Source: Curtobacterium sp. MCPF17_052
Lineage (GTDB): Bacteria > Actinomycetota > Actinomycetes > Actinomycetales > Microbacteriaceae
DNA: 29,791 nucleotides
Assembly: GCF_003234085.1 (NCBI RefSeq)
Contig: NZ_QKSD01000020.1
Span: 1 to 29,791, forward strand
Direction of reading: 5' to 3'
Under the pieces are notes generated by a model. The model did not search any database. It was not told where the DNA came from and worked only from the letters and a program-made list of their open reading frames with translations. How positions within the stretch are numbered: the first letter of the stretch is position 1; the number at the start of each line of letters is the position of its first letter. The position numbers and the translations under genes were made by a program. Below are positions 14,620-23,182 of the stretch, piece after piece.

Positions 14620-14746
14620 CTGGCCGACACTACCGACGGCTGCTCCGCGTGTCGGGAGGCCCGGGACACGCCCGCCTCGTCAGCGCGGGAATCCCGCGCG
14701 GGATGGATTGGTTGTCGGTCGAACCATCACGACCAGAAGGAACGTC
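14620..14746. promoter_or_regulatory. Divergent GH13/FMN-reductase control region with 17-bp palindrome
   Basis: GCGCGGGAATCCCGCGC (14683-14699) is a perfect palindrome with 8-bp arms about 50 bp before the FMN reductase, a good operator candidate; the MarR gene downstream encodes a possible ligand. CGGGAGGCC occurs at 14653-14661. AGAAGGA (14735-14741) is a strong ribosome-binding site for the reductase. Confidence 0.5.
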
Positions 14747-15304
14747 ATGACCCAGATCGTCGCCCTCGTGGGCAGCCTCCGCGCCGGATCCATCAACCGC
14801 AAGCTCACCGAGGCCGCGGTCCAGCACGCTCCGGAGGGCATCGAGCTCTCGGTCTTCGACGGCATCGTGGACCTGCCGTTCTACAACGAGGACATCGACG
14901 GCGACACCCCGCCGGCCGCTGCGGTCGCGTTCCGTCAGGCCGTCGCCGACGCCGACGGCCTCCTGCTCGTCACCCCCGAGTACAACGGCACGATGCCGGC
15001 CGTGCTGAAGAACGCACTCGACTGGGCCTCGCGTCCGTTCGGCTCGTCGCCGATCTCCGGCAAGCCGCTCGCGGTCATCGGGTCGGCGTTCGGCCAGTAC
15101 GGCGGCGTCTGGGCGCACGACGACGCCCGCAAGGCCGCCGGCATCGCCGGCGCGAAGGTCCTGGAGGACGTCAAGGTCGCGATCCCGCAGTCCGTCGTCC
15201 GCTTCGCCGAGACGCACCCGCGTGAGGACGAAGAGGTCGTCGGTCTCGTCCGCGGCGCCTTGACCGCGCTCGCCGACGCCGCCGGCGCGCCCGTCGCCGC
15301 GTAG
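14747..15304 (+). CDS. NADPH-dependent FMN reductase (flavodoxin-fold)
   Basis: The protein is 185 aa, the usual length. It has GSLRAGSINRKL (about 9-20), the phosphate-binding loop of the NADPH-dependent FMN reductase family, and TPEYNGTMPAVLKNALDW (about 77-94), the other family signature that contacts the isoalloxazine ring; GSAFGQYGGVWA follows. It transfers electrons from NAD(P)H to flavin, quinones or azo/nitro compounds in the cytoplasm. A strong Shine-Dalgarno (AGAAGGA, 5-6 nt) fixes ATG 14747. It is followed by a long perfect hairpin and then a MarR gene, a pairing typical of quinone or electrophile response. Confidence 0.93.
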   Translation: MTQIVALVGSLRAGSINRKLTEAAVQHAPEGIELSVFDGIVDLPFYNEDIDGDTPPAAAVAFRQAVADADGLLLVTPEYNGTMPAVLKNALDWASRPFGSSPISGKPLAVIGSAFGQYGGVWAHDDARKAAGIAGAKVLEDVKVAIPQSVVRFAETHPREDEEVVGLVRGALTALADAAGAPVAA

Positions 15305-15343
15305 CCCACCCGACGTCGCGACGGACCCGAACCGACACGACCG

Positions 15344-15395
15344 ATGACGGACGGGAGGCTCCCCACCAGCGGGTGGGCAGCCTCCCGTCCGTCAT
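15344..15395. terminator. Long perfect hairpin terminator
   Basis: ATGACGGACGGGAGGCT (15344-15360) pairs perfectly with AGCCTCCCGTCCGTCAT (15379-15395), and the 18-nt interior (CCCCACC...GGGTGGG) can pair further. It ends the FMN reductase transcript and separates it from the MarR promoter. Confidence 0.88.
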
Positions 15396-15433
15396 GTCCA
15401 GGAGATCGTCCGCAGCCTCGTCACCAGACGGAT

Positions 15434-15445
15434 TAGCATCATCGG
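15434..15445 (+). promoter_or_regulatory. -10 hexamer of the MarR gene (leaderless)
   Basis: TAGCAT (15434-15439) lies exactly 6 nt before ATG 15446, with no Shine-Dalgarno. The transcript should start at or within one base of the A of the start codon. Confidence 0.55.
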
Positions 15446-15961
15446 ATGACGACGCAGGAGATCGAGGAGCCGTCCGGCTACTGGTTCCCGGACGACGACG
15501 CCACCCAGCGCGGTGTCGCCGTGTTGAACGCACTGCGTCGCTACCGGGCGTCCGAGACGGCCATGCGCCGCCGCACACGTGACTCGATGGGCATGGGCGA
15601 GACGGACCTGCTGGCGGTCCGCCACCTGCTGCAGGCCCAACGCGCCGGCCGCTCGGTCAGCCCGAAGGACCTGTCCGCCTACCTCAAGATCTCGTCCGCC
15701 TCGACGACGATCCTGGTCGACCGTCTGGTCAAGAGCGGACACGTGCGCCGTGAGCCGCACCCCACCGACCGCCGCGGGCTCATCATCGTGCCGACCACCG
15801 AGACCGACGCCGAGGTCCGGGCCACGCTCGGCATCATGCACCGCCGCATGATGCAGATCGCCGAGAGCCTGTCCGCGACCGACGCCCGCGTCGTCGCGAT
15901 GTTCCTCGAGGAGATGCGCATCGCCGTCGACCAGGTCGATCCAGCCGTCGTCGCGCACTGA
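15446..15961 (+). CDS. MarR-family transcriptional regulator
   Basis: The 171-aa protein has a winged helix-turn-helix at about 50-125: LLAVRHLLQAQRAGRSVSPKDLSAYLKISSASTTILVDRLVKSGHVRREPHPTDRRGLIIVPT. The D-R-R beta-wing (TDRRG) is the MarR signature. N- and C-terminal helices form the dimer interface. No cysteine is present, so if it senses oxidants it is not by thiol chemistry; a small ligand is more likely. It lies between the FMN reductase and the Dps-SDR-reductase operon and may control either. Downstream, 107 bp separate it from Dps. Confidence 0.92.
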   Translation: MTTQEIEEPSGYWFPDDDATQRGVAVLNALRRYRASETAMRRRTRDSMGMGETDLLAVRHLLQAQRAGRSVSPKDLSAYLKISSASTTILVDRLVKSGHVRREPHPTDRRGLIIVPTTETDAEVRATLGIMHRRMMQIAESLSATDARVVAMFLEEMRIAVDQVDPAVVAH

Positions 15962-16068
15962 CGGCCAGCCGGGATGCCGGGGGACCGGTTCCTCGACACC
16001 CACTGGGAACTCCTCGTCGCGGACCGCGTAGACCAGAAGGGTCAGTCCCGCGAAGAAGGAGTCGTCAC

Positions 16069-16575
16069 ATGCACGCATCGGACAAGCTCGCCGCCAACAT
16101 GCAGAAGGTCCTCGTCGACCTGATCGACCTGCACCTGCAGGGCAAGCAGGCCCACTGGAACATCCTCGGCACCAACTTCCGTGACCTCCACCTGCAGCTC
16201 GACGAGATCGTCGACGCCGCCCGTGAGTTCGCCGACGACATGGCGGAGCGCATGCGTGCGCTCTACGCCGTCCCGGACGGCCGCGCCGCGACCGTCGCTG
16301 CCGGCACCCACCTCGACTCGTTCCCCGACGGCGAGGTGCTCACGCACGATGCCATCGACCTGGTCACGCTGCGCCTCTACCAGGCCACCGCGACCATGCG
16401 CGACGTGCACGACGAGGTCGACGAGGAAGACCCCACGACCGCCGACCTGCTGCACGGCTTCATCGAGCGCCTCGAGCAGCTCGCCTGGATGGTCAGTGCG
16501 GAGAACCGCGCCCCCCGGACGCCGCTGGCGAGCGCGACGACCGCCGCGGTGGCCGAAGCATCCGAGCACGAGTAA
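16069..16575 (+). CDS. dps: Dps-family ferritin-like DNA-protection/iron-storage protein
   Basis: The product is 168 aa. The whole intersubunit ferroxidase site is conserved with E. coli spacing: H29-x11-H41-x3-D45-x10-D56-x3-E60 (KQAHWNILGTNFRDLHLQLDEIVDAAREFADDMAER). Dps dodecamers oxidise Fe2+ with H2O2, store the iron and may bind DNA. The N terminus is short with two lysines, so DNA binding by the E. coli-type tail is uncertain; the C-terminal tail (RAPRTPLASATTAAVAEASEHE) is Ala-rich. GAAGGAG about 7 nt upstream fixes ATG 16069. The SDR gene begins 13 nt after the stop, indicating one operon with the FAD reductase. Confidence 0.95.
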   Translation: MHASDKLAANMQKVLVDLIDLHLQGKQAHWNILGTNFRDLHLQLDEIVDAAREFADDMAERMRALYAVPDGRAATVAAGTHLDSFPDGEVLTHDAIDLVTLRLYQATATMRDVHDEVDEEDPTTADLLHGFIERLEQLAWMVSAENRAPRTPLASATTAAVAEASEHE

Positions 16576-16588
16576 GTCCGGGTCGCAC

Positions 16589-17389
16589 GTGGACCTCGGG
16601 ATCCAGGGCAAGACCGCACTCGTCTTCGGTGGTGACTCCGGCATCGGCTGGAACACGGCGCGCATCCTCCTGGCGGAGGGTGCCACCGTGGTCGTCACCG
16701 ACATCGAGCAGAGCCGGCTCGACACCAGCGCCGACCAGCTCGAAGCACCTGTCGGCAGGTTGCACGCGTTCGCGGCGGACGTCCGCAGCGCCGAGAGCCT
16801 CGCCGCCCTGCACGACAAGGTGCGGGACGCCGTCGGCGAGATCGACATCCTGGTGCAGTCGTCTGGCGTCACCGGCGCCCAGGGGATGTTCCACGAGATC
16901 GACGAGGCCGGCTGGCAGGAGACGCTCGACGTCGACCTGATGGGCCCGGTCCGCATCACCCGCGAGTTCATCGCGGACCTGCGGAGCGGTGGTTGGGGGC
17001 GGATCGTGTACCTGGTGTCCGAAGACGCCACGCAACCGTACGACGACGAGCTGCCGTACTGCGCAGCGAAGGCCGGGGCGCTCTCGTTCGCCAAGGGCCT
17101 GTCGCGGTCCTACGCGAAGGAGGGGCTGCTCGTGAACACGGTCTCCCCCGCCTTCATCCACACCCCGATGACCGACGCGATGATGGACAAGCGGTCGAAG
17201 CAGCTCGGCACCTCGTTCGACCAGGCCATCTCGAGCTTCCTGGACGAGCAGCGTCCGTACATGGAGCTCGAGCGGCGCGGTGAACCGGAAGAGGTCGCGA
17301 ACGTCGTGGCGTTCCTCTGCTCCGAACTCGCCAGCTTCGTGAACGGGTCGAACTACCGGGTCGACTCCGGCTCGGTCGCCACCATCTGA
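16589..17389 (+). CDS. Short-chain dehydrogenase/reductase (SDR)
   Basis: The 266-aa classical SDR has a nucleotide-binding loop FGGDSGIG (about 13-20; Thr of the usual TGxxxGIG replaced by Gly), the QSSGVTGAQG segment (NNAG-equivalent), a catalytic Ser in YLVSEDATQ and Y157-x3-K161 (YCAAK). The C-terminal GEPEEVANVVAFLCSELASFVNGSNYRVDSGS is the usual SDR ending. It oxidises or reduces an unknown alcohol/ketone with NAD(P). GTG 16589 is the first start after the Dps stop (13 nt) and gives normal SDR length; no good Shine-Dalgarno is seen, so coupling with Dps is likely. The next gene starts 10 nt after its stop. Confidence 0.9.
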   Translation: MDLGIQGKTALVFGGDSGIGWNTARILLAEGATVVVTDIEQSRLDTSADQLEAPVGRLHAFAADVRSAESLAALHDKVRDAVGEIDILVQSSGVTGAQGMFHEIDEAGWQETLDVDLMGPVRITREFIADLRSGGWGRIVYLVSEDATQPYDDELPYCAAKAGALSFAKGLSRSYAKEGLLVNTVSPAFIHTPMTDAMMDKRSKQLGTSFDQAISSFLDEQRPYMELERRGEPEEVANVVAFLCSELASFVNGSNYRVDSGSVATI

Positions 17390-17399
17390 CGGAGGAACC

Positions 17400-18596
17400 A
17401 TGACCGACCACCGCTACCTCGTCGTCGGCGGCGGGATGGTCGCCGACTCCGCTGCCCGCGGCATCCGCGAGCTCGACCCCGACGGTTCGATCGGGGTCAT
17501 CAGCGCAGACGTTGATCGCCCCTACGCCCGCCCCGCGCTCTCCAAGAAGCTCTGGACGGACCCGGACTTCAGCTGGGACGAGAAGGTCGACCTGCACACC
17601 GAGGACACCGGCGCCACGTTCGTGCTCGGTACCCGCGTGACGTCGATCGACCGCGGCGCGAAGACCGTGACGACCGACGACGGCTCGACGGTCGGCTACG
17701 AGCGACTCCTCCTGGCCACCGGCGGCCGCCCGCGGGACCTGCCGGGTCTCGTGCCGTCCGACCGGGTGCTCAGCTACCGGAGCGCCGCCGACTACCGCAC
17801 GCTCCGACGGCACGCCGACGCGAACGCGCACGTGGTCGTCGTCGGCGGCAGCTACATCGGCACCGAGATCGCCGCCGGGCTCGTCCAGAACGGTGCGCGC
17901 GTGACGCTCGTCACCCCCGACGACGTCCTCGGTGGGCACATGTTCCCGGCTGGCCTGGCCGCGGCGTTCCAGCAGCGCTTCACCGACGCCGGCGTCGAGG
18001 TCCGGACGGGCCTCCGGGTGGAGTCCGGCCAGGAGACCACCGACGGCGTGACGCTCACCCTCGACGACGGCACGACCATCACGGCGGACGCTGCCGTGGC
18101 CGGGCTCGGCATCGAACCCCTGACCCAGCTCGCCGAGGACGCTGGCCTCGCTGTCGACGACGGCATCACGGTGTCGTCGACGCTCGTCACCGACGATCCC
18201 GCGGTGTTCGCCGCGGGTGACGTCGCGTCCTACCCGGACCGACTGCTCGGCACCCGCCGTGTCGAGCACGTCGACAACGCCCAGCAGCAGGGTCGGCAGG
18301 CGGGCCGCAACCTGGCCGGCGCCGGCGAGACGTACGACCACACGCCGATGTTCTACTCGAACGTCTTCGACCTCGGGTACGAGGCCGTCGGCGTGGTGTC
18401 CTCGTCGCTCCGCTCCGTCGAGGACTGGGCAGAACCGGACGTCACGGGTGTCGTCTACCACCTGGACGACGACGACCTGGTCGCCGGCGTCCTGCTCTGG
18501 AACGTCCCCGGCAAGACCGACGAGGCCCGCAAGGTCCTGGCCGAGGCGCACGCGCTGACGCCGGACATGCTGCCCGGGACCATCACCGCGGACTGA
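17400..18596 (+). CDS. FAD-dependent NAD(P)H oxidoreductase (ferredoxin/rubredoxin reductase, AIF-like)
   Basis: This 398-aa protein has two Rossmann folds: FAD motif VVGGGMVADSAARGI (about 7-22) and NAD(P)H motif VVVGGSYIGTEIA (about 143-155). The second FAD motif is VFAAGDVASYP (about 270-280). RPYARPALSKKLW (about 40-52) is the family signature in which the Pro-Tyr-x-Arg-Pro replaces a redox disulfide. The C-terminal part (MFYSNVFDLGYEAVGVVSS) fits the AIF-type reductase. It passes electrons from NAD(P)H to a one-electron protein partner, unknown here. GGAGGAACC before ATG 17400 is a clear ribosome-binding site. It is third in the Dps-SDR-reductase operon. Confidence 0.92.
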   Translation: MTDHRYLVVGGGMVADSAARGIRELDPDGSIGVISADVDRPYARPALSKKLWTDPDFSWDEKVDLHTEDTGATFVLGTRVTSIDRGAKTVTTDDGSTVGYERLLLATGGRPRDLPGLVPSDRVLSYRSAADYRTLRRHADANAHVVVVGGSYIGTEIAAGLVQNGARVTLVTPDDVLGGHMFPAGLAAAFQQRFTDAGVEVRTGLRVESGQETTDGVTLTLDDGTTITADAAVAGLGIEPLTQLAEDAGLAVDDGITVSSTLVTDDPAVFAAGDVASYPDRLLGTRRVEHVDNAQQQGRQAGRNLAGAGETYDHTPMFYSNVFDLGYEAVGVVSSSLRSVEDWAEPDVTGVVYHLDDDDLVAGVLLWNVPGKTDEARKVLAEAHALTPDMLPGTITAD

Positions 18597-18634
18597 TCGA
18601 CGTCGGCCGCCCGATCCGTCGGTCGTGACCGACT

Positions 18635-18676
18635 GGAGGCCCGTGACCGGTCTGGCGGGACCGGTCACGGGCCTCC
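18635..18676. terminator. Bidirectional hairpin terminator
   Basis: GGAGGCCCGTGACCGGT (18635-18651) pairs perfectly over 17 bp with ACCGGTCACGGGCCTCC (18660-18676), leaving an 8-nt loop, between the convergent reductase (stop 18596) and hydrolase (end 18705) genes. Confidence 0.9.
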
Positions 18677-18704
18677 CGTCCGTCCACCTGTCCGCGGGGC
18701 GTGG

Positions 18705-19811
18705 TCAGAAGGGGCGTCGGTCACCGCCACGCTCCGGCGCGACGGCCCCGACGACCTCGTCGCGCTCGCGAGGGTCGACCGGGATGCCGTCGTGGTCCGC
18801 CATCGCGACGGCGTGGGCGGACTTCGCGGCCTCGAGCTGCTCGTCGTCCCCCTTCGCCATGCCGAACAGCTCCATGAACCGGGACTTCACGACCAGCCAG
18901 CGGTCCGTCGGACCGAGACGGTCGAGGTCCGTCGCGGTGGAGTGGTCGCGGACGCGTTGCAACGACGAGACGCCGCGGTCGGGCAGACGGCCGTCGACGT
19001 GTGCGACGGCGAGCTGCGCCACGGCGTCCGCCTGGGCGTGCATGACCGAGTGCGCGCCGCCCACGACCTCGCGGAGGACGCCGTAGGGCAGCGCGCGGGC
19101 GAGTCGCCGCACCCAGGATCGCGGCACGAGCGCGTCGTGTTCCCCGCGGACGACCAGCGTGTGCGCCTGCACGTCGGCGACGCGGTCCTCGATCGGGTAC
19201 GCGATCGTCTTCGGCAGGACCTGGGCGAACCAGTGCCACCCGCAGAGCGCGTACGCGGTGATCGCGTGCCAACGGACCGCTGGCGGTTCGTGCACGGCGG
19301 AGCGGAGGAAGCGGAGCGCTGCCTTCGGGACCGACCGCGACGCCGGGTCGAGGACCGGGCTGATGAGCACCAGGTCGGAGATGTCGGGTCGGCGGGCCGC
19401 GACCTCGACGACGACCTGCGTCCCCATCGAGTGCCCGATGAGCACCGGGTCGTGCAACCGCAGGTCGTCGATGACCTTCTCGACGGCGTCGGCGTACCGC
19501 TCGATCGACACACCGCCACGGAAGCGCGGGACCCCCGCGAAGCCGGGGAGGTCGAGTGCGTGCACCGGGCCGTTCTCGTTGAGGTGCGGAGCCAGGCGCT
19601 CGTAGTAGGTGGAGGCGATGCCGAGCCCGGCGACCAGGACGAACGCGCGCTCGCCGGGCTCGCCGATCGAACTGACGCGGACGTGGGTGTGGTCGACGGC
19701 GATGCGGTCGACGCGGACCTCGACGTCGGCGTCCTCGGCACGGGCGAGTTCCCCGGCCGGGTCGGGCGCGCCGGGCGGGACGGGGTGACCCTGGTGGTGC
19801 TCGTCGTTCAT
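18705..19811 (-). CDS. Alpha/beta-fold hydrolase
   Basis: The 368-aa protein carries the complete triad: nucleophile S128 in GHSMG, D226 in RGEHDALVP and H254 in GGAHSVMH. The oxyanion-hole strand is FVLVAGLGIASTYY (about 57-70). A cap-like helical part lies at about 160-210. The N-terminal 40 residues and about 65 C-terminal residues (after 300, DRWLVVKSRFMELFGMAKGDDEQ...) extend beyond the fold and are charged. The family includes esterases, haloperoxidase-like and C-C hydrolases; substrate unknown. GAGGAG 5 nt before ATG 19811 and TAGCCT on the minus strand (19851-19846) give a normal leadered start. It lies 88 bp downstream of the SMP-30 gene. Confidence 0.9.
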   Translation of the reverse strand: MNDEHHQGHPVPPGAPDPAGELARAEDADVEVRVDRIAVDHTHVRVSSIGEPGERAFVLVAGLGIASTYYERLAPHLNENGPVHALDLPGFAGVPRFRGGVSIERYADAVEKVIDDLRLHDPVLIGHSMGTQVVVEVAARRPDISDLVLISPVLDPASRSVPKAALRFLRSAVHEPPAVRWHAITAYALCGWHWFAQVLPKTIAYPIEDRVADVQAHTLVVRGEHDALVPRSWVRRLARALPYGVLREVVGGAHSVMHAQADAVAQLAVAHVDGRLPDRGVSSLQRVRDHSTATDLDRLGPTDRWLVVKSRFMELFGMAKGDDEQLEAAKSAHAVAMADHDGIPVDPRERDEVVGAVAPERGGDRRPF

Positions 19812-19899
19812 GGGCGCTCCTCGCGGTGGCTGGCGGTCGCCCAGGCTACCGCGGGCGCCCGACCGCACGGGGTCGGCGCGACCGGAGCCGGCCGGGTCC

Positions 19900-20775
19900 T
19901 CAGCCGGCGAAGGGGAACGCCGGACGACCGTGCACGCGGGTCGGCACCGCGAACACGGAACCGGAGTGGGGAGACCGTTCGAGCTGGTCCTCCGTCAGGT
20001 TCTCCCGAGCGGTCCCGACGAGCAGCAGCGACATGTCCGAGCCGCCGAAGGCCACGGAGGTCACGTTGGGTGCCGGGATGTCCACCGTCTCCAGGTGCCG
20101 GCCGTCCGGGCCGTACCGCTCGACCTTGCTCGCACCGTAGATCGCGCCCCAGAAGCAGCCCTCGTCGTCACGGACGAGGCCGTCGTGGGCGGCACCGTCG
20201 ATGAACGGCTCGAGGTCGCCGAGCACGCCGTCCGCCCCGTAAGCAGCTCGGTAGACCGTGTTCGTGTCGGTGTCCGTCACGTACATCTCGGACCCGTCGT
20301 CGTTCCACTCCATGCCGTTGGTGGTGCCGAACCCGCTCCGCAGGACCGACACCGAGCCGTCCGCCGAGAACGCGTAGAGCACCCCGGCCGGTGGGCCGTC
20401 GGTCGGGTCCATGCTCCCCACCAGGAAGCGACCGAACGGGTCGCACTTGCCCTCGTTGAAGCGCATCTCGTCGTTGGCGTGCACGACGCTCGCCAGCTCG
20501 CGTTCGACGCGACCCTGGGCGTCGGTCAGCACCACGGTGGCGTCCTGCGCGGCGATGAAGCCACCGCCGGCACGCGGCTGGAAGGACGGCAACGGTGGGT
20601 CGAGCTGCGTGGTGTCCAGCACCCGTCCGTCGGCGTCCGCGGTGAACAGGGTGCCGTTCGGGATGTCGACCCACCGGCCGACCCCCTGCGCGGGGTCCCA
20701 CACGATGCTCTCGGCCAGGGTCGCCCGGACGTCGCTGAACACCCGGGCCGGACCGGAGGTGGCGCGCTCCGTCAC
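19900..20775 (-). CDS. SMP-30/gluconolactonase/LRE-family protein
   Basis: The 291-aa six-bladed beta-propeller has the usual length. Typical SMP-30 marks: an early Glu metal ligand in RATLAESIVWDP, WVDIPNGTLF, the RFNEGKCDPFGRFLVGSM signature (N and D metal-binding region) and TTNGMEWNDDGSEMYVTDTDTNTVY (Asn and Asp ligands). Family members are Ca/Zn-dependent sugar-lactone hydrolases in the cytoplasm. GTG 20775 begins 4 nt after the stop codon of the trehalose-synthase-like gene, with AGGGGG about 9 nt upstream, so the two are translated from one mRNA. The pairing suggests a sugar lactone formed in the same pathway, but that is inference. Confidence 0.92.
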   Translation of the reverse strand: MTERATSGPARVFSDVRATLAESIVWDPAQGVGRWVDIPNGTLFTADADGRVLDTTQLDPPLPSFQPRAGGGFIAAQDATVVLTDAQGRVERELASVVHANDEMRFNEGKCDPFGRFLVGSMDPTDGPPAGVLYAFSADGSVSVLRSGFGTTNGMEWNDDGSEMYVTDTDTNTVYRAAYGADGVLGDLEPFIDGAAHDGLVRDDEGCFWGAIYGASKVERYGPDGRHLETVDIPAPNVTSVAFGGSDMSLLLVGTARENLTEDQLERSPHSGSVFAVPTRVHGRPAFPFAG

Positions 20776-20779
20776 CGTG

Positions 20780-23128
20780 TCACGCCCCCTGCTCGGTGTT
20801 CCGCCGGAGCACCAGGAAACGCGACCCGTAGGCGCCGATGCGCAACGGGAAGCTGCACAGGTCGTCGACGGTGCCGAGCTCGCTGTGGTCGGTGGCGTCG
20901 ACGACCGTCGCACCGTGCGGCAACGACTCGGACCGGATCGTGCCGTCGAGCGGGGTGTCGGTCATGTTGAGCACGGTGATCTGCACCACCGGCTCGCCCG
21001 TCTCGTCGGTGGTCTCGAGTTCGTGCACCATGACGAGCATCCCCCGGTGGGCGACCTCGGGCACGTCGACCTGGCGGGCCGAGGCGATGCCGTACTCGGT
21101 CCGCACGCGCAGGAGCTCGCTCAGGCGGGACGCGAACGAGTCCGGCCGGTCGAGCTGTTCCGGCAGCGGGCCGTAGAGCGAACGCGCCCGGGGCATGCCG
21201 GAGGCCGAGCGCTCGGTGTCCGGGGCGACGCCGAGCAGGTCGTGCGCACCGCGCTCGATCCACCGGGTGTCGCCCTCGGCGATGAGGTCCGTGACGAGCT
21301 CCTTCGGCACCGTGAGCGACCCGAGCAGGTCCCAGCCGGACATCGCGAACACGCCGGGCTGCCAGGCGTTGAACGCGGCGAGGAGCAGATGGGCGTCACG
21401 GATCTGCGGCACGTGCTCCTCGGCGATGTCGTCGAGCGTGGTGTGCCCCTGGGTCGCGGCGATGAGCGACGCCGTCGTGCAGGCGATGCCGTTCGTCGTG
21501 AAGACCAGGTTGTAGTCCGCGGCCTCCCCGGTCAGCGCCTCGGTGAGGTCGGCGCGGATCCGCTCGGCGAGCGCACCACCCGTGGTGTCCTCGCCGTGGA
21601 ACGTGTAGACGTCGTCCTGGTGCAGCGTCGCCCAGTGCACCAACTCGTACGTCAGCTCGTCGTGGTTCTGCATGCCGTGCACCAGGCTGACCGGCTCGAC
21701 GCCGAGCTCGAGTGAGGTGCGCAGCGTCAGGCGGAGGAACTCGGTGTCGCCGGTGGCCAGGGCGTGGTGGTACGCGGGCCGGTTGATGAAGTCGTACGAC
21801 AGGTCGGCGCCGACGGCCCCGGTGTCGCGGATGTCCTCGATCGTCAGGTTGAGCTCCTGGAACGTGAAGCCCCCGACCTTCCGGACCATGCCCGCGATGA
21901 CGTGGTTCGCCGCGTGCGAGAGCGGGTGGCCCTCGGACCAACCCGGGGCGCCCTCCGCGCTCTTCTCGACGCCGAGGAACCCGTTCGCATCGAGGCGCAG
22001 TGCACTCGTGCCGAGGTCGCCGAGGGAGTGCAGGGCGTCACCGATCACCAGGCGCATGCCGGCGAAGGTCGGGTCGAGCCAGTTGACCGAGGGCTGCCCC
22101 TCCTTGAAGTAGTGCAGGTAGACCCAGCGCCGGGTGGTCCCGTCGACGCCGACGACCGGGGCCGTGACGCTCCAGTTCGTCTCCTTCACGCCGGGCTGGT
22201 GGAAGATCACGCGCTGCAGCTCGCCGATGATGTAGCCCCGTTCGGCGAGTGCCGACTCGGTGGCGGGGTCCAGGTTCACCGAGTCGCGGTGCTCGGGCAC
22301 GGTCGGGAGGAGGTGCCACTCCTCCGGCGGGATCTCGACCATGTGGTAGATCCCGGGGTAGTCCTTGAAGGCCATCTCGGCCAGACGGAAGTCGGCGCCC
22401 TTGCCGGTGTGGCCGGGCACGATGTCGTCGATGATGCTGCCGCCGTGCTCCTCGGCGACGTCGGTCATCCTCTGGAAGGTCTCCTCGTCACCGAAGGTCG
22501 GGTCGATCTGGGTGCCGATCCGGTCGAAGTGACCGTCGACGCTCGGGGTCTCCTGCCAGCCGCGGATGCCGCCGGCACGCTTCACCGGGCCGGTGTGCAC
22601 GCCGTTGATGCCGATGCGCTCGAACGCCGTCCAGAGCTGCGGGTCGGCGAGCGCGGTGAGGAAGGACTCGCCCTCGCGGGTGATGAGCGAGATCGGGTAC
22701 GCGGTGAACCACACGTCCGAGGTCGACACCGCACGGCGGGCGTCGGGTCGGGCGTAGGGGTTCCGCCACATGGCCGGCGTGCCCGAGAGCGTGCGGCTGA
22801 GGACGTCCGCGTCCTTGAGCATCGACTGCCGGACGAGCCACTCGATGTACGCCGGGTTCTCACCGTTCGCGGCACGTGGGTCCGAGAACCGACGCTGCAG
22901 GCTGCCGCCGCGCAGGTTGACCCGGGGGCGCAGTCGACGCGGTCGTGCCGGGTAGAGCTGTTCGTCGTAGGTGATCTCCGGGGCGACCGGAGCCGCCTCG
23001 TCGTCGTCGGTCTCGGCGCCGCTCAGGTCGCCGCTGTCCTGCTCCGGGACCCCGCCGACGGGCAGTCGTCCACCGGTCAGCTGCTCGTCCGCGATCCGCT
23101 CGTCGGTGCGGGTTGCCTCGTCGTCCAT
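20780..23128 (-). CDS. GH13 trehalose-synthase-like enzyme (maltose glucosyltransferase type)
   Basis: The 782-aa protein has an acidic disordered N terminus (about 1-55), then a GH13 barrel and a C-terminal beta-domain (about 690-782). Catalytic residues are nucleophile D380 ([12 protein letters not shown]), acid/base E425 (TFQELNL) and H489-D490 in [14 protein letters not shown], a stretch resembling the NHDEL-T-E motif of trehalose synthase (TreS). TreS interconverts maltose and trehalose. Region I is altered: DIVPGHTG (235-242) has Gly where almost all GH13 enzymes have Asn. It is longer than usual TreS (about 570-600 aa) and no maltokinase is fused. Start ATG 23128 is preferred because TAGCGT (23147-23142), a likely -10, overlaps the alternative GTG at 23152. 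Exact activity is uncertain. Confidence 0.85.
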   Translation of the reverse strand: MDDEATRTDERIADEQLTGGRLPVGGVPEQDSGDLSGAETDDDEAAPVAPEITYDEQLYPARPRRLRPRVNLRGGSLQRRFSDPRAANGENPAYIEWLVRQSMLKDADVLSRTLSGTPAMWRNPYARPDARRAVSTSDVWFTAYPISLITREGESFLTALADPQLWTAFERIGINGVHTGPVKRAGGIRGWQETPSVDGHFDRIGTQIDPTFGDEETFQRMTDVAEEHGGSIIDDIVPGHTGKGADFRLAEMAFKDYPGIYHMVEIPPEEWHLLPTVPEHRDSVNLDPATESALAERGYIIGELQRVIFHQPGVKETNWSVTAPVVGVDGTTRRWVYLHYFKEGQPSVNWLDPTFAGMRLVIGDALHSLGDLGTSALRLDANGFLGVEKSAEGAPGWSEGHPLSHAANHVIAGMVRKVGGFTFQELNLTIEDIRDTGAVGADLSYDFINRPAYHHALATGDTEFLRLTLRTSLELGVEPVSLVHGMQNHDELTYELVHWATLHQDDVYTFHGEDTTGGALAERIRADLTEALTGEAADYNLVFTTNGIACTTASLIAATQGHTTLDDIAEEHVPQIRDAHLLLAAFNAWQPGVFAMSGWDLLGSLTVPKELVTDLIAEGDTRWIERGAHDLLGVAPDTERSASGMPRARSLYGPLPEQLDRPDSFASRLSELLRVRTEYGIASARQVDVPEVAHRGMLVMVHELETTDETGEPVVQITVLNMTDTPLDGTIRSESLPHGATVVDATDHSELGTVDDLCSFPLRIGAYGSRFLVLRRNTEQGA

Positions 23129-23182
23129 GTCCACGCCCCACACGCTAGTCACGCGCGCCCGGGGACGGTGCCGGGTGCGGGC

